DNA of 64,000 nucleotides. It comes from Burkholderia pseudomultivorans. GTDB lineage: Bacteria; Pseudomonadota; Gammaproteobacteria; Burkholderiales; Burkholderiaceae. The notes under the pieces were generated by a model. That model did not search any database and had not been told where the DNA came from. It saw only the letters and a program-made list of their open reading frames with translations. Made by a program: the position numbers and the translations under genes. The stretch is taken from contig NZ_CP013378.1 of NCBI RefSeq assembly GCF_001718415.1, positions 3,348,001 to 3,412,000 on the forward strand. Direction: 5' to 3'. This document shows positions 36,553-47,100 of the stretch, piece after piece (within the stretch, counting starts at the first letter, position 1; each line of letters starts with the position of its first letter).

Positions 36553-38196
36553 CTACGACTCGCAGACCGCGGTCGGCAGCACGTAGTCGCGGAAGGTCTC
36601 GCGCAGCTTCAGCTTCTGCAGCTTGCCGGTCGCGGTGTGCGGCAGCGATTCGACGAACACGACATCGTCCGGAATCCACCATTTCGCGACCTTGCCTTCG
36701 TAGAACGCGAGCAGCGCCTCGCGGCTCAGGTTCGCGCCGTCGCGCGGCACCACGACGAGCAGCGGGCGCTCGGTCCATTTCGGGTGCGCGCACGCGATGC
36801 ACGCGGCCTCGGCGACGCCCGGATGCGCGATCGCGACGTTCTCGATATCGATCGAGCTGATCCATTCGCCACCCGACTTGATCACGTCCTTGCTGCGGTC
36901 GGTAATCTGCAGGAAGCCGTCGGGGTCGATCGTCGCGACGTCGCCGGTCGGGAACCAGCCGTCCGCGAGCGGCGATTCGTCGCTGCGGAAGTAGTGGTCG
37001 ATCACCCACGGCCCACGCACCTGCAGCTCGCCGAACGCGACGCCGTCCCACGGCAGCTCGCGCCCGTCCTCGCCGACGATCCGCATGTCGACGCCGCAGA
37101 TCACGCGCCCCTGTTTCTCGAGCAGCCGGCGCTGCGCGTCGAGCGGACGCTGCGACTGTGCCCAGTTCAGCTTCGCGAGCGTGCCGAGCGGCGACAGCTC
37201 GGTCATTCCCCACGCATGGATCACGCGCACGCCGTATTCGTCCTCGAACGTGCGCAGCATCGCGGGCGGGCACGCGGAGCCGCCGATCACCGTGCGGTTC
37301 AGCGTCGAAAAGCGCACGCCGGCCTCGCGCATGTAGTTCAGCAGCCCGAGCCACACGGTCGGCACGCCCGCGGAGAACGTCACGCGCTCGGCCTCCATCA
37401 GTTCATAGAGCGACTTCCCGTCGAGATCCTTGCCGGGCAGCACCAGCTTGCCGCCGGTCAGCGGCACCGCATACGGCAGCCCCCACGCGTTGACGTGGAA
37501 CATCGGCACCACCGGCAGCACCGCGTCCATCGCGGACAGGTTCATCGCATCGGGCAGCGCGGCGCCGTAGGCATGCAGCACCGTCGAGCGATGCGAGTAC
37601 AGCACGCCCTTCGGATTGCCGGTCGTGCCCGACGTGTAGCAAAGCCCCGACGCCTGCTGCTCGTCGAGGCGCGGCCAGTCGTAGCGGCCGTCCTCGGCGT
37701 CGACGAGCGTTTCGTAGCACAGGGTCGGCGTCGCGCCCGACGGCAGGTGCGCGGCATCGGTCATCGCGATCCAGCCCTTCACCTGCGGGCACTGCGGCGC
37801 GATCTGGTCGACCAGCGGCGCGAAATTCAGGTCGAACAGCACGTAGCGGTCTTCCGCGTGATTGACGATGTACGCGATCTGCTCGGGAAACAGCCGCGGG
37901 TTGATCGTGTGGCACACGGCGCCCATCCCGCCGATCGCGTAATACGCTTCGAGATGGCGGTAGCCGTTCCAGGCCAGCGTGCCGACGCGGTCGCCGGATG
38001 CGACGCCGAGCCGCGCGAGCGCCTGGGCGAGCTGCTTCGCGCGGCGTTCGCAATCGCGATATGTATAGCGGTGCAGGTCGCCCTCCACGCGCTTCGACAC
38101 GATCTCCGTGTCGCCCGCGTGACGCGCGGCATGCGCGATCAGCGAGGACACCAGCAGCGGCATGTCCATCATCTGGCCCAGCAACGGCTTACCCAT
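36553..38196 (-). CDS. Fatty acid--CoA ligase (medium/long-chain acyl-CoA synthetase)
   Basis: Activates fatty acids to acyl-CoA with ATP. 547 residues with the AMP-binding P-loop [16 protein letters not shown] (about 179-194), [13 protein letters not shown], the adenine motif [25 protein letters not shown] (about 415), [15 protein letters not shown] and the C-terminal catalytic lysine in [14 protein letters not shown]. Start at [10 protein letters not shown] follows GGGAGAAC. It leads the beta-oxidation operon (ligase, FadB-like, pncA, thiolase) and is divergent from selO with a 154-bp gap, where the operon promoter should lie. Chain-length preference is not readable. Confidence 0.93.
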   Translation of the reverse strand: MGKPLLGQMMDMPLLVSSLIAHAARHAGDTEIVSKRVEGDLHRYTYRDCERRAKQLAQALARLGVASGDRVGTLAWNGYRHLEAYYAIGGMGAVCHTINPRLFPEQIAYIVNHAEDRYVLFDLNFAPLVDQIAPQCPQVKGWIAMTDAAHLPSGATPTLCYETLVDAEDGRYDWPRLDEQQASGLCYTSGTTGNPKGVLYSHRSTVLHAYGAALPDAMNLSAMDAVLPVVPMFHVNAWGLPYAVPLTGGKLVLPGKDLDGKSLYELMEAERVTFSAGVPTVWLGLLNYMREAGVRFSTLNRTVIGGSACPPAMLRTFEDEYGVRVIHAWGMTELSPLGTLAKLNWAQSQRPLDAQRRLLEKQGRVICGVDMRIVGEDGRELPWDGVAFGELQVRGPWVIDHYFRSDESPLADGWFPTGDVATIDPDGFLQITDRSKDVIKSGGEWISSIDIENVAIAHPGVAEAACIACAHPKWTERPLLVVVPRDGANLSREALLAFYEGKVAKWWIPDDVVFVESLPHTATGKLQKLKLRETFRDYVLPTAVCES

Positions 38197-38350
38197 CGTC
38201 TTGTTCTCCCTGAAGGACGCGAATCGGTGAACAGCCTCGAACCGGCGGCGCCCGTCGACGGCCCGGACGGGCCCGGCGCTGCGCGCGCGGGCCGCCATGC
38301 GGGCGGCGCGGCGCCGCCTTACAATATCGGCTTACCCAGAGGCGCTCAAC

Positions 38351-39919
38351 ATGTCGTTTTCCCGAAGCGCAGCCGACCCGGCTGACACCCTGCCCGACCT
38401 CGCCGCCACGCTCGGCGCGCCCGCCGACGACGCGTTCGTCCGGCTCGGCGACGCGTTTCATACGCGCCTGCCGGCCGCGCCGCTGCCCGCGCCGTACGTG
38501 GTCGGCTTTTCCGACGAAGTCGCGCGGCTGCTCGGCCTGCCCGCGTCGCTCGCCGCGCAGCCCGGCTTCGCCGAGCTGTTCGCCGGCAATCCGACGCGCG
38601 ACTGGCCCGCGCACGCGCTGCCGTATGCATCGGTGTACTCGGGCCACCAGTTCGGCGTATGGGCCGGCCAGCTCGGCGACGGCCGCGCGCTGACGGTCGG
38701 CGAGCTGGCCGGCGCCGACGGCCGCCGCTACGAGCTGCAGCTGAAGGGCGGCGGGCGCACGCCGTATTCGCGCATGGGCGACGGCCGCGCGGTGCTGCGC
38801 TCGTCGATCCGCGAATTCCTCTGCTCGGAAGCGATGCATCACCTCGGCATTCCGACCACGCGCGCGCTGACGGTGATCGGCTCGGACCAGCCGGTGATCC
38901 GCGAGGAAATCGAGACGTCGGCCGTCGTCACGCGCGTGTCCGAAAGCTTCGTGCGCTTCGGCCACTTCGAGCACTTCTTCTCGAACGATCGCCCCGACCT
39001 GCTGCGCCAGCTCGCCGATCACGTGATCGACCGCTTCTATCCCGACTGCCGCGACGCCGACGATCCATATCTCGCGCTGCTCGAAGCCGCGACGCTGCGC
39101 ACGGCCGACCTCGTCGCGCAATGGCAGGCCGTCGGCTTCTGCCACGGCGTGATGAACACCGACAACATGTCGATCCTCGGCCTGACGATCGACTACGGCC
39201 CGTTCGGCTTCGTCGACGCGTTCGACGCGAACCACATCTGCAACCACTCGGACACGAGCGGCCGCTACGCGTACCGGATGCAGCCGCGCATCGCGCACTG
39301 GAACTGCTACTGCCTCGCGCAGGCGCTGCTGCCGCTGATCGGGTTGCAGCACGGCATCGCCGACGACGATGCGCGCGCCGAACGCGCGGTCGAGGACGCG
39401 CAGGCCGTGCTCGCGAAATTCCCGGAGCGTTTCGGCCCCGCGCTCGAACGCGCGATGCGCGCGAAGCTCGGCCTCGAACTCGAACGCGAGAACGACGCGG
39501 CGCTCGCGAACCAGCTGCTCGAGACGATGCATGCGAGCCGCGCGGACTTCACGCTGACGTTCCGCCGCCTCGCGCAGCTGTCGAAGCACGACGCGAGCCG
39601 CGACGCGCCGGTGCGCGACCTGTTCATCGATCGCGAGGCGTTCGATGCCTGGGCGAACCTCTACCGCGCGCGGCTGTCCGACGAAACGCGCGACGACGCC
39701 GCACGCGCCGCCGCGATGAATCGCGTGAACCCGAAGTACGTATTGCGCAACCATCTGGCCGAAGTCGCGATCCGGCGCGCGAAGGAAAAGGATTTTTCCG
39801 AAGTCGAGCGGCTCGCGCAGGTGCTGCGCCGCCCGTTCGACGAACAGCCGGAGCACGAATCGTACGCAGCGCTGCCGCCCGACTGGGCCGGCTCGCTCGA
39901 AGTGAGCTGCTCGTCGTAA
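38351..39919 (+). CDS. selO: SelO/YdiU-family protein adenylyltransferase
   Basis: A pseudokinase that transfers AMP to proteins; E. coli SelO AMPylates redox-related targets. 522 residues with the family core: [19 protein letters not shown] (about 96-114), [20 protein letters not shown] and [19 protein letters not shown] (about 136-175), [20 protein letters not shown] (about 263-282), which holds the metal-binding Asn and Asp, and [13 protein letters not shown]. The chain ends CSS: the cysteine is third from the end, the same place as selenocysteine in vertebrate SelO. It is followed by msrB after 37 bp. Confidence 0.95.
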   Translation: MSFSRSAADPADTLPDLAATLGAPADDAFVRLGDAFHTRLPAAPLPAPYVVGFSDEVARLLGLPASLAAQPGFAELFAGNPTRDWPAHALPYASVYSGHQFGVWAGQLGDGRALTVGELAGADGRRYELQLKGGGRTPYSRMGDGRAVLRSSIREFLCSEAMHHLGIPTTRALTVIGSDQPVIREEIETSAVVTRVSESFVRFGHFEHFFSNDRPDLLRQLADHVIDRFYPDCRDADDPYLALLEAATLRTADLVAQWQAVGFCHGVMNTDNMSILGLTIDYGPFGFVDAFDANHICNHSDTSGRYAYRMQPRIAHWNCYCLAQALLPLIGLQHGIADDDARAERAVEDAQAVLAKFPERFGPALERAMRAKLGLELERENDAALANQLLETMHASRADFTLTFRRLAQLSKHDASRDAPVRDLFIDREAFDAWANLYRARLSDETRDDAARAAAMNRVNPKYVLRNHLAEVAIRRAKEKDFSEVERLAQVLRRPFDEQPEHESYAALPPDWAGSLEVSCSS

Positions 39920-39956
39920 CCCGCGCATATCGACCGACCGATCAGGAGAACCCCAC

Positions 39957-40388
39957 ATGTCCCACGATTCCGACGACAAGACCTTCCCTTACCGGAAGGA
40001 CGACGCCGAGCTGCGCCGCCGCCTCACGCCGCTGCAGTACGAGGTCACGCAGCATGCGGCGACCGAGCGTGCCTTCACCGGCGAATACACCGACACCGAA
40101 GACGCCGGCATCTACCGCTGCGTCGTCTGCAGCACGCCGCTGTTCGAGTCGGGCGCGAAATTCCACTCGGGCTGCGGCTGGCCCAGCTACTTCAAGCCGC
40201 TGAACGGCGAGGTGATCGACGAGCGCATCGACCGCTCGCACGGGATGGTGCGCGTCGAGGTCCGCTGCAACCATTGCGGCGCGCATCTCGGCCACGTGTT
40301 CGAGGACGGCCCGCGCGACAAGACCGGTTTGCGGTACTGCATCAATTCGGCTGCGTTAAACTTCGAGTCCCGACCCGAAAACGAATGA
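39957..40388 (+). CDS. msrB: Peptide-methionine (R)-S-oxide reductase
   Basis: Repairs oxidised methionine (R-sulfoxide). 143 residues with the two zinc CxxC pairs (CVVCSTPLF and [12 protein letters not shown]), [13 protein letters not shown], and the catalytic cysteine in [21 protein letters not shown] precedes the ATG. There is no signal peptide, so it is cytoplasmic. It is 37 bp downstream of selO, so AMPylation and methionine repair, both redox-related, are probably cotranscribed. Confidence 0.96.
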   Translation: MSHDSDDKTFPYRKDDAELRRRLTPLQYEVTQHAATERAFTGEYTDTEDAGIYRCVVCSTPLFESGAKFHSGCGWPSYFKPLNGEVIDERIDRSHGMVRVEVRCNHCGAHLGHVFEDGPRDKTGLRYCINSAALNFESRPENE

Positions 40389-40498
40389 GCGGCGCCGGGC
40401 GGATCGGCGAGGCGACCCTCGCGGGGCGACCTTTCGCGGCGCGGCCCGCGCGGCTTGCCGCGATCCGCCCCGGCGGCGCCCGGCGGGTCCCTACAACG

Positions 40499-40518
40499 GT
40501 GAAAGGCCGGCCTTTCAC
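40499..40518. promoter_or_regulatory. Perfect 20-bp palindrome just upstream of yciB
   Basis: GTGAAAGGCCGGCCTTTCAC is an exact 20-bp palindrome whose right end is 15 nt before the yciB ATG (40534). A GC-rich stretch precedes it. It could be a dimeric regulator site, or an RNA hairpin near the ribosome site of yciB, which otherwise has no clear Shine-Dalgarno sequence. Confidence 0.5.
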
Positions 40519-40533
40519 GCAGCTGCGAGCGCC

Positions 40534-41064
40534 ATGAAATTCCTGTTCGATCTGTTTCCGATCATCCTGTTTTTCGCCGCCTTCAAGGTCTGGGGCATCT
40601 TCACCGCCACCGCCGTCGCGATCGCCGCGACACTGGCCCAGGTCGCCTGGGTCGCCTTCCGGCACCGGAAGGTCGACACGATGCTGTGGGTCAGCCTCGG
40701 CGTGATCGTCGTCTTCGGTGGCGCCACCCTCGTCCTGCACGACGAGAAATTCATTCAATGGAAACCGACTGTGCTGTACTGGCTGTTTGCGATCGGGCTG
40801 CTCGCCGCGCGCTATGCGTTCGGCAACAACCTGATCGAGAAGATGATGGGCAAGCAGCTGACGCTGCCGCATCCCGTGTGGGACAAGCTCAACGTTGCGT
40901 GGGCGCTGTTCTTCGCCGTGCTCGGCGTGGCGAACCTGTACGTGGTGCACAACTTCACCGAATCGCAATGGGTGAACTTCAAGCTGTTCGGCACGACGGG
41001 CGCGATGGTGGTGTTCATCATCCTGCAGAGCCTGTGGCTCACGAAGTACCTGAAGGACGAATGA
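40534..41064 (+). CDS. yciB: Septation protein A / inner-membrane-spanning protein YciB
   Basis: A 176-residue inner-membrane protein of the YciB (IspZ) family with five hydrophobic segments: [70 protein letters not shown], and two near the end ([34 protein letters not shown]). [12 protein letters not shown] and [12 protein letters not shown] are typical family segments. It is linked to cell-envelope synthesis and division in other bacteria. The stop is 1 bp before the bolA ATG, so the two are tightly coupled. The ribosome site is weak, next to the 20-bp palindrome. Confidence 0.95.
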   Translation: MKFLFDLFPIILFFAAFKVWGIFTATAVAIAATLAQVAWVAFRHRKVDTMLWVSLGVIVVFGGATLVLHDEKFIQWKPTVLYWLFAIGLLAARYAFGNNLIEKMMGKQLTLPHPVWDKLNVAWALFFAVLGVANLYVVHNFTESQWVNFKLFGTTGAMVVFIILQSLWLTKYLKDE

Positions 41065-41065
41065 C

Positions 41066-41383
41066 ATGACGGACGCTTTTCTCGATGCATCGCCCGACGC
41101 GCGCATCGCGCTGATCGAGGCGCGCCTGACCGCCGCGCTGTCGCCCGCCTCGCTCGCGGTGCGCGACGACAGCGCGCAGCACGCGGGCCACGCCGGCGCC
41201 GCGGCAGGCGGCCACTACACGGTCACGATCGTGTCGGCCGCGTTCGCCGGCAAGCCGCGCGTCGCGCGGCACCGGCTGGTGTATGATGCGCTCGCCGATG
41301 CGATGCAGCGCGGCATTCACGCGCTCGCGATCGTGGCTTACACGCCCGAAGAATTCAACGAATCTTCCATCAAGTCTCATTAG
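41066..41383 (+). CDS. BolA-family protein
   Basis: A 105-residue protein of the BolA/IbaG family. The class II KH-like fold shows RIALIEARLTAAL, HYTVTIVSAAFAGKPRVARHR and HALAIVAYTPEEF; the His in the AFAGKPRVARHR region is the conserved iron-sulfur-ligand position shared with monothiol glutaredoxins. A Gly/Ala/His-rich insertion (HAGHAGAAAGGHY) lies in the middle loop. It begins 1 bp after yciB and ends 9 bp before the parvulin gene. A role in Fe-S trafficking or stress morphology is known for the family. Confidence 0.93.
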   Translation: MTDAFLDASPDARIALIEARLTAALSPASLAVRDDSAQHAGHAGAAAGGHYTVTIVSAAFAGKPRVARHRLVYDALADAMQRGIHALAIVAYTPEEFNESSIKSH

Positions 41384-41392
41384 GAATTCCCG

Positions 41393-42175
41393 ATGATCCT
41401 GAAATCCCCCCGCCTGTGGGTCGCAGCGGCCGCGTTTGCCGCCGCGCCGGCCTTCGCCCAGAACATCGCCGTCGTCAACGGCACGCCGATCCCGAAGTCG
41501 CGCGCCGACGCGATGGTCGCGCAGCTCGTCCAGCAAGGCCAAACCGACAGCCCGCAACTGCAGCAGGCCGTGCGTCAGGAACTCGTGAACCGCGAAATCC
41601 TGATGCAGGAAGCGATTCGCCGCGGCATCCCGAACCGGGCCGACGTGAAGGCGCAGGTCGCCGTCGCACAGCAGACCGTCGTGCTGCGCGCGATGATCGA
41701 GGACTTCCTGAAGAAGAACCAGCCGACCGACGCCGAAGTGAAGGCGCGCTACGACGATCTCGTGAAGGGCGTCGGCGGCAACCGCGAATATCATCTGCAC
41801 CACATCCTCGTCGACAACGAGCAGCAGGCGAAGGACCTGATCGCGAAGATCAAGGCCGGCGCGAAGTTCGAGGATCTGGCCAAGCAGTACTCGAAGGATC
41901 CGGGCTCGGGCAAGAACGGCGGCGACCTCGACTGGTCCGACCCGAAGGCGTACGTGCCGGAATTCGCGGCGGCCGCGCAGAAGCTGCAGAAGGGCCAGAT
42001 GACCGACGAGCCGGTGAAGACGCAGTTCGGCTGGCACATCATCCGCGTCGACGACATTCGCGACGTCGCCCCGCCGCCGTTCGACCAGGTGAAGGCGCAG
42101 ATCGCACAGCAGCTCGTGCAGCAGAAGCTGCAGGCGTTCGAGGAAGGCCTGCGCCAGCAGGCGAAGATCCAGTAA
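41393..42175 (+). CDS. Periplasmic PpiC-type peptidyl-prolyl isomerase
   Basis: A 260-residue exported foldase. The signal peptide is about residues 1-21 (ending APAFAQ). The N-terminal helical region (about 35-120) resembles SurA/PrsA chaperone helices; the parvulin domain starts EYHLHHILVDNEQQAKDLIA (about 131) with KYSKDPGS-type and GGDLDWSDPKAYVPEFAAA, ending KTQFGWHIIRVDD. Start follows TAGGAATT. It closes the yciB-bolA-ppiC series, with a terminator 29 bp after the stop. Burkholderia genomes carry this cluster widely. Confidence 0.93.
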   Translation: MILKSPRLWVAAAAFAAAPAFAQNIAVVNGTPIPKSRADAMVAQLVQQGQTDSPQLQQAVRQELVNREILMQEAIRRGIPNRADVKAQVAVAQQTVVLRAMIEDFLKKNQPTDAEVKARYDDLVKGVGGNREYHLHHILVDNEQQAKDLIAKIKAGAKFEDLAKQYSKDPGSGKNGGDLDWSDPKAYVPEFAAAAQKLQKGQMTDEPVKTQFGWHIIRVDDIRDVAPPPFDQVKAQIAQQLVQQKLQAFEEGLRQQAKIQ

Positions 42176-42203
42176 CACCGGCGGCGAACATCGCCGGTGC
42201 CAG

Positions 42204-42228
42204 GGCCGCTCCTCGGAGCGGCCTTTTT
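42204..42228 (+). terminator. Intrinsic terminator after the parvulin gene
   Basis: GGCCGCTC (42204-42211) pairs with GAGCGGCC (42216-42223) around loop CTCG, followed by T5. Confidence 0.92.
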
Positions 42229-42247
42229 CATTTCACGCGCCGCCGCG

Positions 42248-43411
42248 CTACGCCTCCACCGCGCCTGCCCGCCTCGGCCGCCCCGTCGCCAGCACCTTCG
42301 CGAAAAACGCCAGCACCGGCCGCTCGACCAGCCGGTAAGCGCCGGCGCCGAGCGCCGCGGCGAGCGCGATCCCGCCCGCGACGATCCAGTCCGCGCCGAT
42401 CTGCTGGCCGGCACCGTGCTTGAGCGCCGTCGCAATGCCCGCCACGACGAAACCGTGTGTCAGGTAGATCGAATACGACGCGTCGCCGAGAAACACGAGG
42501 CCGCGCAAGCCGACCGGCCGCACGCTGTCGATCAGCACCGCGCCCAGCACCAGCATGAACGCGGGGCCGCCATAAAGCAGCGCGCGCGGCGCGTGGCCGA
42601 CGAACAGTTCCATCGGCGGATTGCCGACCCCGTCCGCGCCGGCCAGTGCCGCGCCGAACAGGCCCAGCACCCCGGCGCCGGCCAGCAGCACGCCGGTGCG
42701 CAACGTCGCGGCGCGCGTCCAGCCTGCGCGAACATGCGCATACGCCATCGCCGCGACGATGCCGAGCAGGAATTCGACGATCAGCTGCGCGCAGGTCAGC
42801 GTCGTGACCGAGGTCGGCGCGTCGAGCAGATAGCTGGCCAGGCCGATCGTCAGGAACACGCCCGCGAGAAACGGCAGCAACAGGCGGCGCAGCCCCAGCG
42901 CGATGGCAGCGGCGAATGCGAGGTAAAAGTAGAACTCGTAGCCGAGCGTCCAGCCCTGTTCGAGAAACGGCCGCCAGACGCCGTCCTGGTTCGGCGCGGG
43001 CCACAGCAGGTACGAGCAGATCAGGTAATGCAGCGTCGGATGGTGTGTCTTCAGGACCGCGTGCATGCCCCACATCGCGACGAGCGCCGTGGTCCACAGC
43101 CAGTACAGCGGATAGATCCGCAGCGCCCGCCGCTGCAGGAAACGGCCGGCTGCCGCGCCGCCTGCGCTGTCGTGCCGGTGCGTGTGGAAGATGATGAAGC
43201 CGCTGATCACGAAGAACAGATCGACGCCCGCGTTGCCGATCGCAGCGAAATTGCGCGTATTGATCCACGCGGGTGCGTGATGATAGGTCGTCATCGCCGC
43301 CGCGAAATGCCAGAACGCCACCAGGAACGCCGCGACGGCCCGCAGGATCTGGATCGAATGCAGGTGCGCGTGCGCGCCGCGCGAACTGCCGCCGTTGCTG
43401 TCCGGTTTCAT
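42248..43411 (-). CDS. Acyltransferase 3 family membrane protein
   Basis: A 387-residue integral-membrane acyltransferase, ten or so hydrophobic segments. The family features are visible: SIQILRAVAAFLVAFWHFA (about 19-37; conserved Arg and His), NAGVDLFFVISGFIIFHT, RRALRIYPLYWLW and SYSIYLTHGFVV near the C-terminus. Such enzymes modify exported sugars (O-antigen, exopolysaccharide, Nod factors) with acyl groups. Start ATG 43411 follows CGGAGG. No sugar-polymer genes flank it, so the substrate is unknown. It is convergent with the parvulin gene. Confidence 0.9.
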   Translation of the reverse strand: MKPDSNGGSSRGAHAHLHSIQILRAVAAFLVAFWHFAAAMTTYHHAPAWINTRNFAAIGNAGVDLFFVISGFIIFHTHRHDSAGGAAAGRFLQRRALRIYPLYWLWTTALVAMWGMHAVLKTHHPTLHYLICSYLLWPAPNQDGVWRPFLEQGWTLGYEFYFYLAFAAAIALGLRRLLLPFLAGVFLTIGLASYLLDAPTSVTTLTCAQLIVEFLLGIVAAMAYAHVRAGWTRAATLRTGVLLAGAGVLGLFGAALAGADGVGNPPMELFVGHAPRALLYGGPAFMLVLGAVLIDSVRPVGLRGLVFLGDASYSIYLTHGFVVAGIATALKHGAGQQIGADWIVAGGIALAAALGAGAYRLVERPVLAFFAKVLATGRPRRAGAVEA

Positions 43412-43508
43412 CGGGTTGCCTCCGTTCAAGCGAGCAGCGTAGCAACGACGGGCGGCCGATTCCGTGTGCCGGGTCACCGAAGGCGAACGAACGGAACGAC
43501 GCGGACAT

Positions 43509-43531
43509 AAAAAAACCGCTCCGAAGAGCGG
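43509..43531 (-). terminator. Intrinsic terminator after the GNAT gene (leftward)
   Basis: On the minus strand CCGCTC (43526-43531) pairs with GAGCGG (43516-43521) around TTCG, followed by a T7 run (43509-43515). It ends the purL-GNAT transcript. Confidence 0.9.
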
Positions 43532-43579
43532 CTTGCGAGGTGCAGCGCGGCGTGCATGCGTGACCGGCGCGCCAACCCG

Positions 43580-44125
43580 CTACACCGGATGGAACACGTC
43601 GTGGTAACGGACCGCGCCCGACGGCCGCGGCGCGGCCTCGTCGAACGACTGAGCGAGGAAATACCCGGGCGGCACGCCCGGAAACACGATGTCGCCGGAC
43701 GGCGCGAACCCGAAACGCGCGTAGTACGCGGGCTCGCCGAGCACCACGCAGCCGCGCGCGCCGAGCCGGCGCAACGCGTCGAGCCCCGTGCGCACGAGCC
43801 CCGCGCCGACGCTGCGCCGCTGGCAATCGGGCGACACCGCGAGCGGCGCGAGCCCGTACCAGCGCTGCGCGCCGGCCGGCTCGCCGCCGATCGACACCGG
43901 CGAAAACGCGACGTGGCCGATCACGCGCCCGTCGCGTTCCGCGACGAGCGACACGCTCAATGCGTCGTCCGCGCGCAGCGTATCGACGATCCTTCGCTCG
44001 AACTGCCCGTGCTGCGGTTCGGCCGCGAACGCCGCGACGATCACGCGGGCGATCGCGTCGGCGTCACGCGGGCGCTCGTCGCGCAGCGTGACGACCTCGA
44101 CCGGCGCGTTCGGGTCGAACCACAC
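43580..44125 (-). CDS. GNAT-family N-acetyltransferase
   Basis: A 181-residue acetyltransferase: VTLRDERPRDADAIARVIV at the start, GRVIGHVAFSPVSIGG, LAPLAVSPDCQRRSVGAGLV (motif A), and GCVVLGEPAYYARFGFAPSGDI (motif B). The YARFGF segment is typical of the COG3153 group. No ATG fits; a GTG at 44125 begins 5 bp after the purL stop, with no clear ribosome site, so translation is probably coupled to purL. The substrate is unknown. A strong terminator lies about 50 bp after the stop. Confidence 0.85.
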   Translation of the reverse strand: MWFDPNAPVEVVTLRDERPRDADAIARVIVAAFAAEPQHGQFERRIVDTLRADDALSVSLVAERDGRVIGHVAFSPVSIGGEPAGAQRWYGLAPLAVSPDCQRRSVGAGLVRTGLDALRRLGARGCVVLGEPAYYARFGFAPSGDIVFPGVPPGYFLAQSFDEAAPRPSGAVRYHDVFHPV

Positions 44126-44130
44126 GACGA

Positions 44131-47100
44131 TCAGCCGATCCAGCGGCGCGCGTTGCGGAACACGCGCATCCACGGGCTCGCTTCGCCCCAGCCTTCCGGG
44201 TGCCAGCTCATCGTGACCGTGCGGTGCACGCGCTCCATGTGCGGCATCAGCACCGTGAAGCGGCCGTCGGCCGTCGTCACCGACGTGATGCCGGCCGGCG
44301 AGCCGTTCGGGTTGAACGGATAGCGCTCGGTCGCTTCGCCGCGGTGATCGACGTAGCGCATCGCGACCGCGACGCGATCGATGTCGCCCTGCTGCGAGAA
44401 ATCCGCATAGCCTTCGCCGTGCGCGACCGCGACCGGAATCCGCGAGCCTTCCATCCCCGCGAAGAAGATCGACGGCGACGACTGCACCTCGACGAACGAG
44501 AAGCGCGCCTCGAACTGCTCCGACTTGTTGCGCGTGAACTTCGGCCAGGCTTCCGCGCCCGGGATCATCGATGCGATGCTCGACAGCATCTGGCAACCGT
44601 TGCAGATGCCGAGCGCGAACGTGTCGGGACGCGCGAAGAACGCCGAGAACATGTCGGCGAGGTTCGCGTTGAAGCGGATCGTCTTCGCCCAGCCTTCGCC
44701 CGCGCCCAGCACGTCGCCGTACGAGAAGCCGCCGCACGCGACCGCACCCGCGAAATCGGCGAGCGACGCGCGGCCCGCGAGCAGGTCGCTCATGTGCACG
44801 TCGTGCGCATCGAAGCCCGCGCGATCGAACGCATAGGCCGTCTCGAGATGCGAGTTCACGCCCTGCTCGCGCAGGATCGCCACCCGCGGCCGTGCACCCG
44901 TCGCGATGAACGGCGCGGCGATGTCGTCGGCTGGATCGAAGCTCAGCACCGGCGCGATGCCCGGATCGGCCGCGTCGAGCAGCGCGTCGTATTCGGCATC
45001 CGCGCAGGCGGGGTTGTCGCGCAGGCGCGCGATGCGCCAGCTCACCTCGCTCCACGCGCGATGGAGTTCGACGCGCGGCGCGTCGAAGATCTTCTTCGCG
45101 TCGCGGTACACCTCGATCACGTCGCGCTCGTTGACCGTGCCGATCACGTGCGAGCAGGTCGACAGGCCGAATTCGCGCAGCGCGCCGAGCACCGCGTCAC
45201 GGTCGGCCGCGCGCACCTGCACGACCGCACCGAGTTCTTCGGAGAACAGCGCGCGCAGCGTGCGGTCGTCGCGACGGCCGCTCGTCTGCTTCGCCCAGTC
45301 CTTCGCGTCGCCGTAGTCCGATTCGTGGTTCGCGTCGAGCGTCAGCATGTCGACGTTCAGCGACACGCCCGCGTGGCCCGCGAACGCCATTTCGCACACC
45401 GTCGCCCACAGGCCGCCGTCCGAGCGGTCGTGATACGCGAGCAGCTTGCCCTGCGCGTTCAGCGACTGGATCGCGGCGAAGAAGCGCTTCAGGTCTTCCG
45501 GATCGTCGACGTCGGGCGCCGTGTCGCCGACCTGCTGCGTGACCTGCGCGAAGATGCTGCCGCCCATGCGGTTCTTGCCGCGGCCGAGGTCGATCGCGAT
45601 CAGCACGCTGTCGCCCGCGTCCGCGACGCGGCGCAGTTGCGGCGTCAGGTGGCGGCGCACGTCTTCGACCGGCGCGAACGCGGAGATGATCAGCGACACC
45701 GGCGCGACCACTTCCTTCGCGATGCCCTGCTCGTCCCACTTGGTCTTCATCGACAGCGAGTCCTTGCCGACCGGGATGCCGATGCCGAGCGCCGGGCACA
45801 GCTCCATGCCGATCGCCTTCACCGTGTCGAACAGCGCGGCGTCCTCGCCGGCCGTGCCGCACGCGGCCATCCAGTTCGCCGACAGCTTCAGCTTGTCGAG
45901 CGACGCGATCGGCGCGCTCGCGATGTTGGTGATCGCCTCGCCGACGGCCATGCGGCCCGACGCCGGCGCGTCGATCACCGCGAGCGGCGTGCGCTCGGCC
46001 ATCGTCATCGCCTCGCCCTTGAAGCCCGCATAGTCGAGCGCGGTGATCGCGCAGTCGGCCACCGGCACCTGCCACGGGCCGACCATCTGGTCGCGCACCG
46101 ACGTGCCGCCGACCGAGCGGTCGCCGATCGTGATCAGGAACGACTTGCTCGCGACCGTCGGGTGCTTCAGCACATCGACCGCGACTTCGGACAGCGCGAT
46201 GCCGGTCACGTCGACCGGCGCGCGCTCGGTCGTCACGCGCGCGACGTCGCGGTGCATGCGCGGCGGCTTGCCGAGCAGCACGTCCATCGGCATGTCGACC
46301 GGGTACGCATCCGCGCCGCTCGCCTGGTCGTCGAACAGCTGCAGCTGGAGTTCGTCGGTCGCGACGCCGACCACCGAGAACGGGCAGCGCTCGCGCGCGC
46401 AGATCGCCTCGAAGCGCGGCAGGTCGGCCGGCGCGATCGCCAGCACGTAGCGCTCCTGCGCCTCGTTCGACCAGATTTCGCGCGGCGACAGGCCCGACTC
46501 CTCGAGCGCGACCTTGCGCAGCTCGAAGCGGGCGCCCTTGCCCGCGCCGTCGACGATTTCGGGGAATGCATTCGACAGGCCGCCCGCGCCGACATCGTGG
46601 ATGCTCAGGATCGGGTTTTCCGCGCCGAGCTGCCAGCAGCCGTTGATCACTTCCTGCGCGCGGCGCTCGATTTCCGGGTTGCCGCGCTGCACCGAGTCGA
46701 AGTCGAGCTCGGCCGTGTTCGCGCCGGTCGCCATCGAGCTCGCGGCGCCGCCGCCCATCCCGATCCGCATGCCGGGGCCGCCGATCTGGATCAGCAGCGA
46801 GCCGGCCGGCACGTCGTGCTTGTGCGTGTGTTGATCCGCGATGTTGCCGAGGCCGCCCGCGATCATGATCGGCTTGTGATAGCCGCGCACGGTGCCGCCG
46901 ACGTTCTGCTCGTACACGCGGAAGTAGCCGCCGAGGTTCGGCCGGCCGAATTCGTTGTTGAACGCGGCGCCGCCGAGCGGGCCGTCGATCATGATCTGCA
47001 GCGGCGACGCGATGCGGTCCGGACGGCCGTACGGGCCGTGCTGCTCGTCGGGGTTGCGCTCGCCGACCGGCTGCGCGGCGTCGCGCGCGTTTTCCCACGG

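Noticed and set aside
33144..36860. A 1238-codon plus-strand frame opposite thiolase, pncA and the FadB-like gene
   Set aside because: It spans several genes and their gaps with low-complexity Arg/His-rich sequence; it is a codon-bias artefact.
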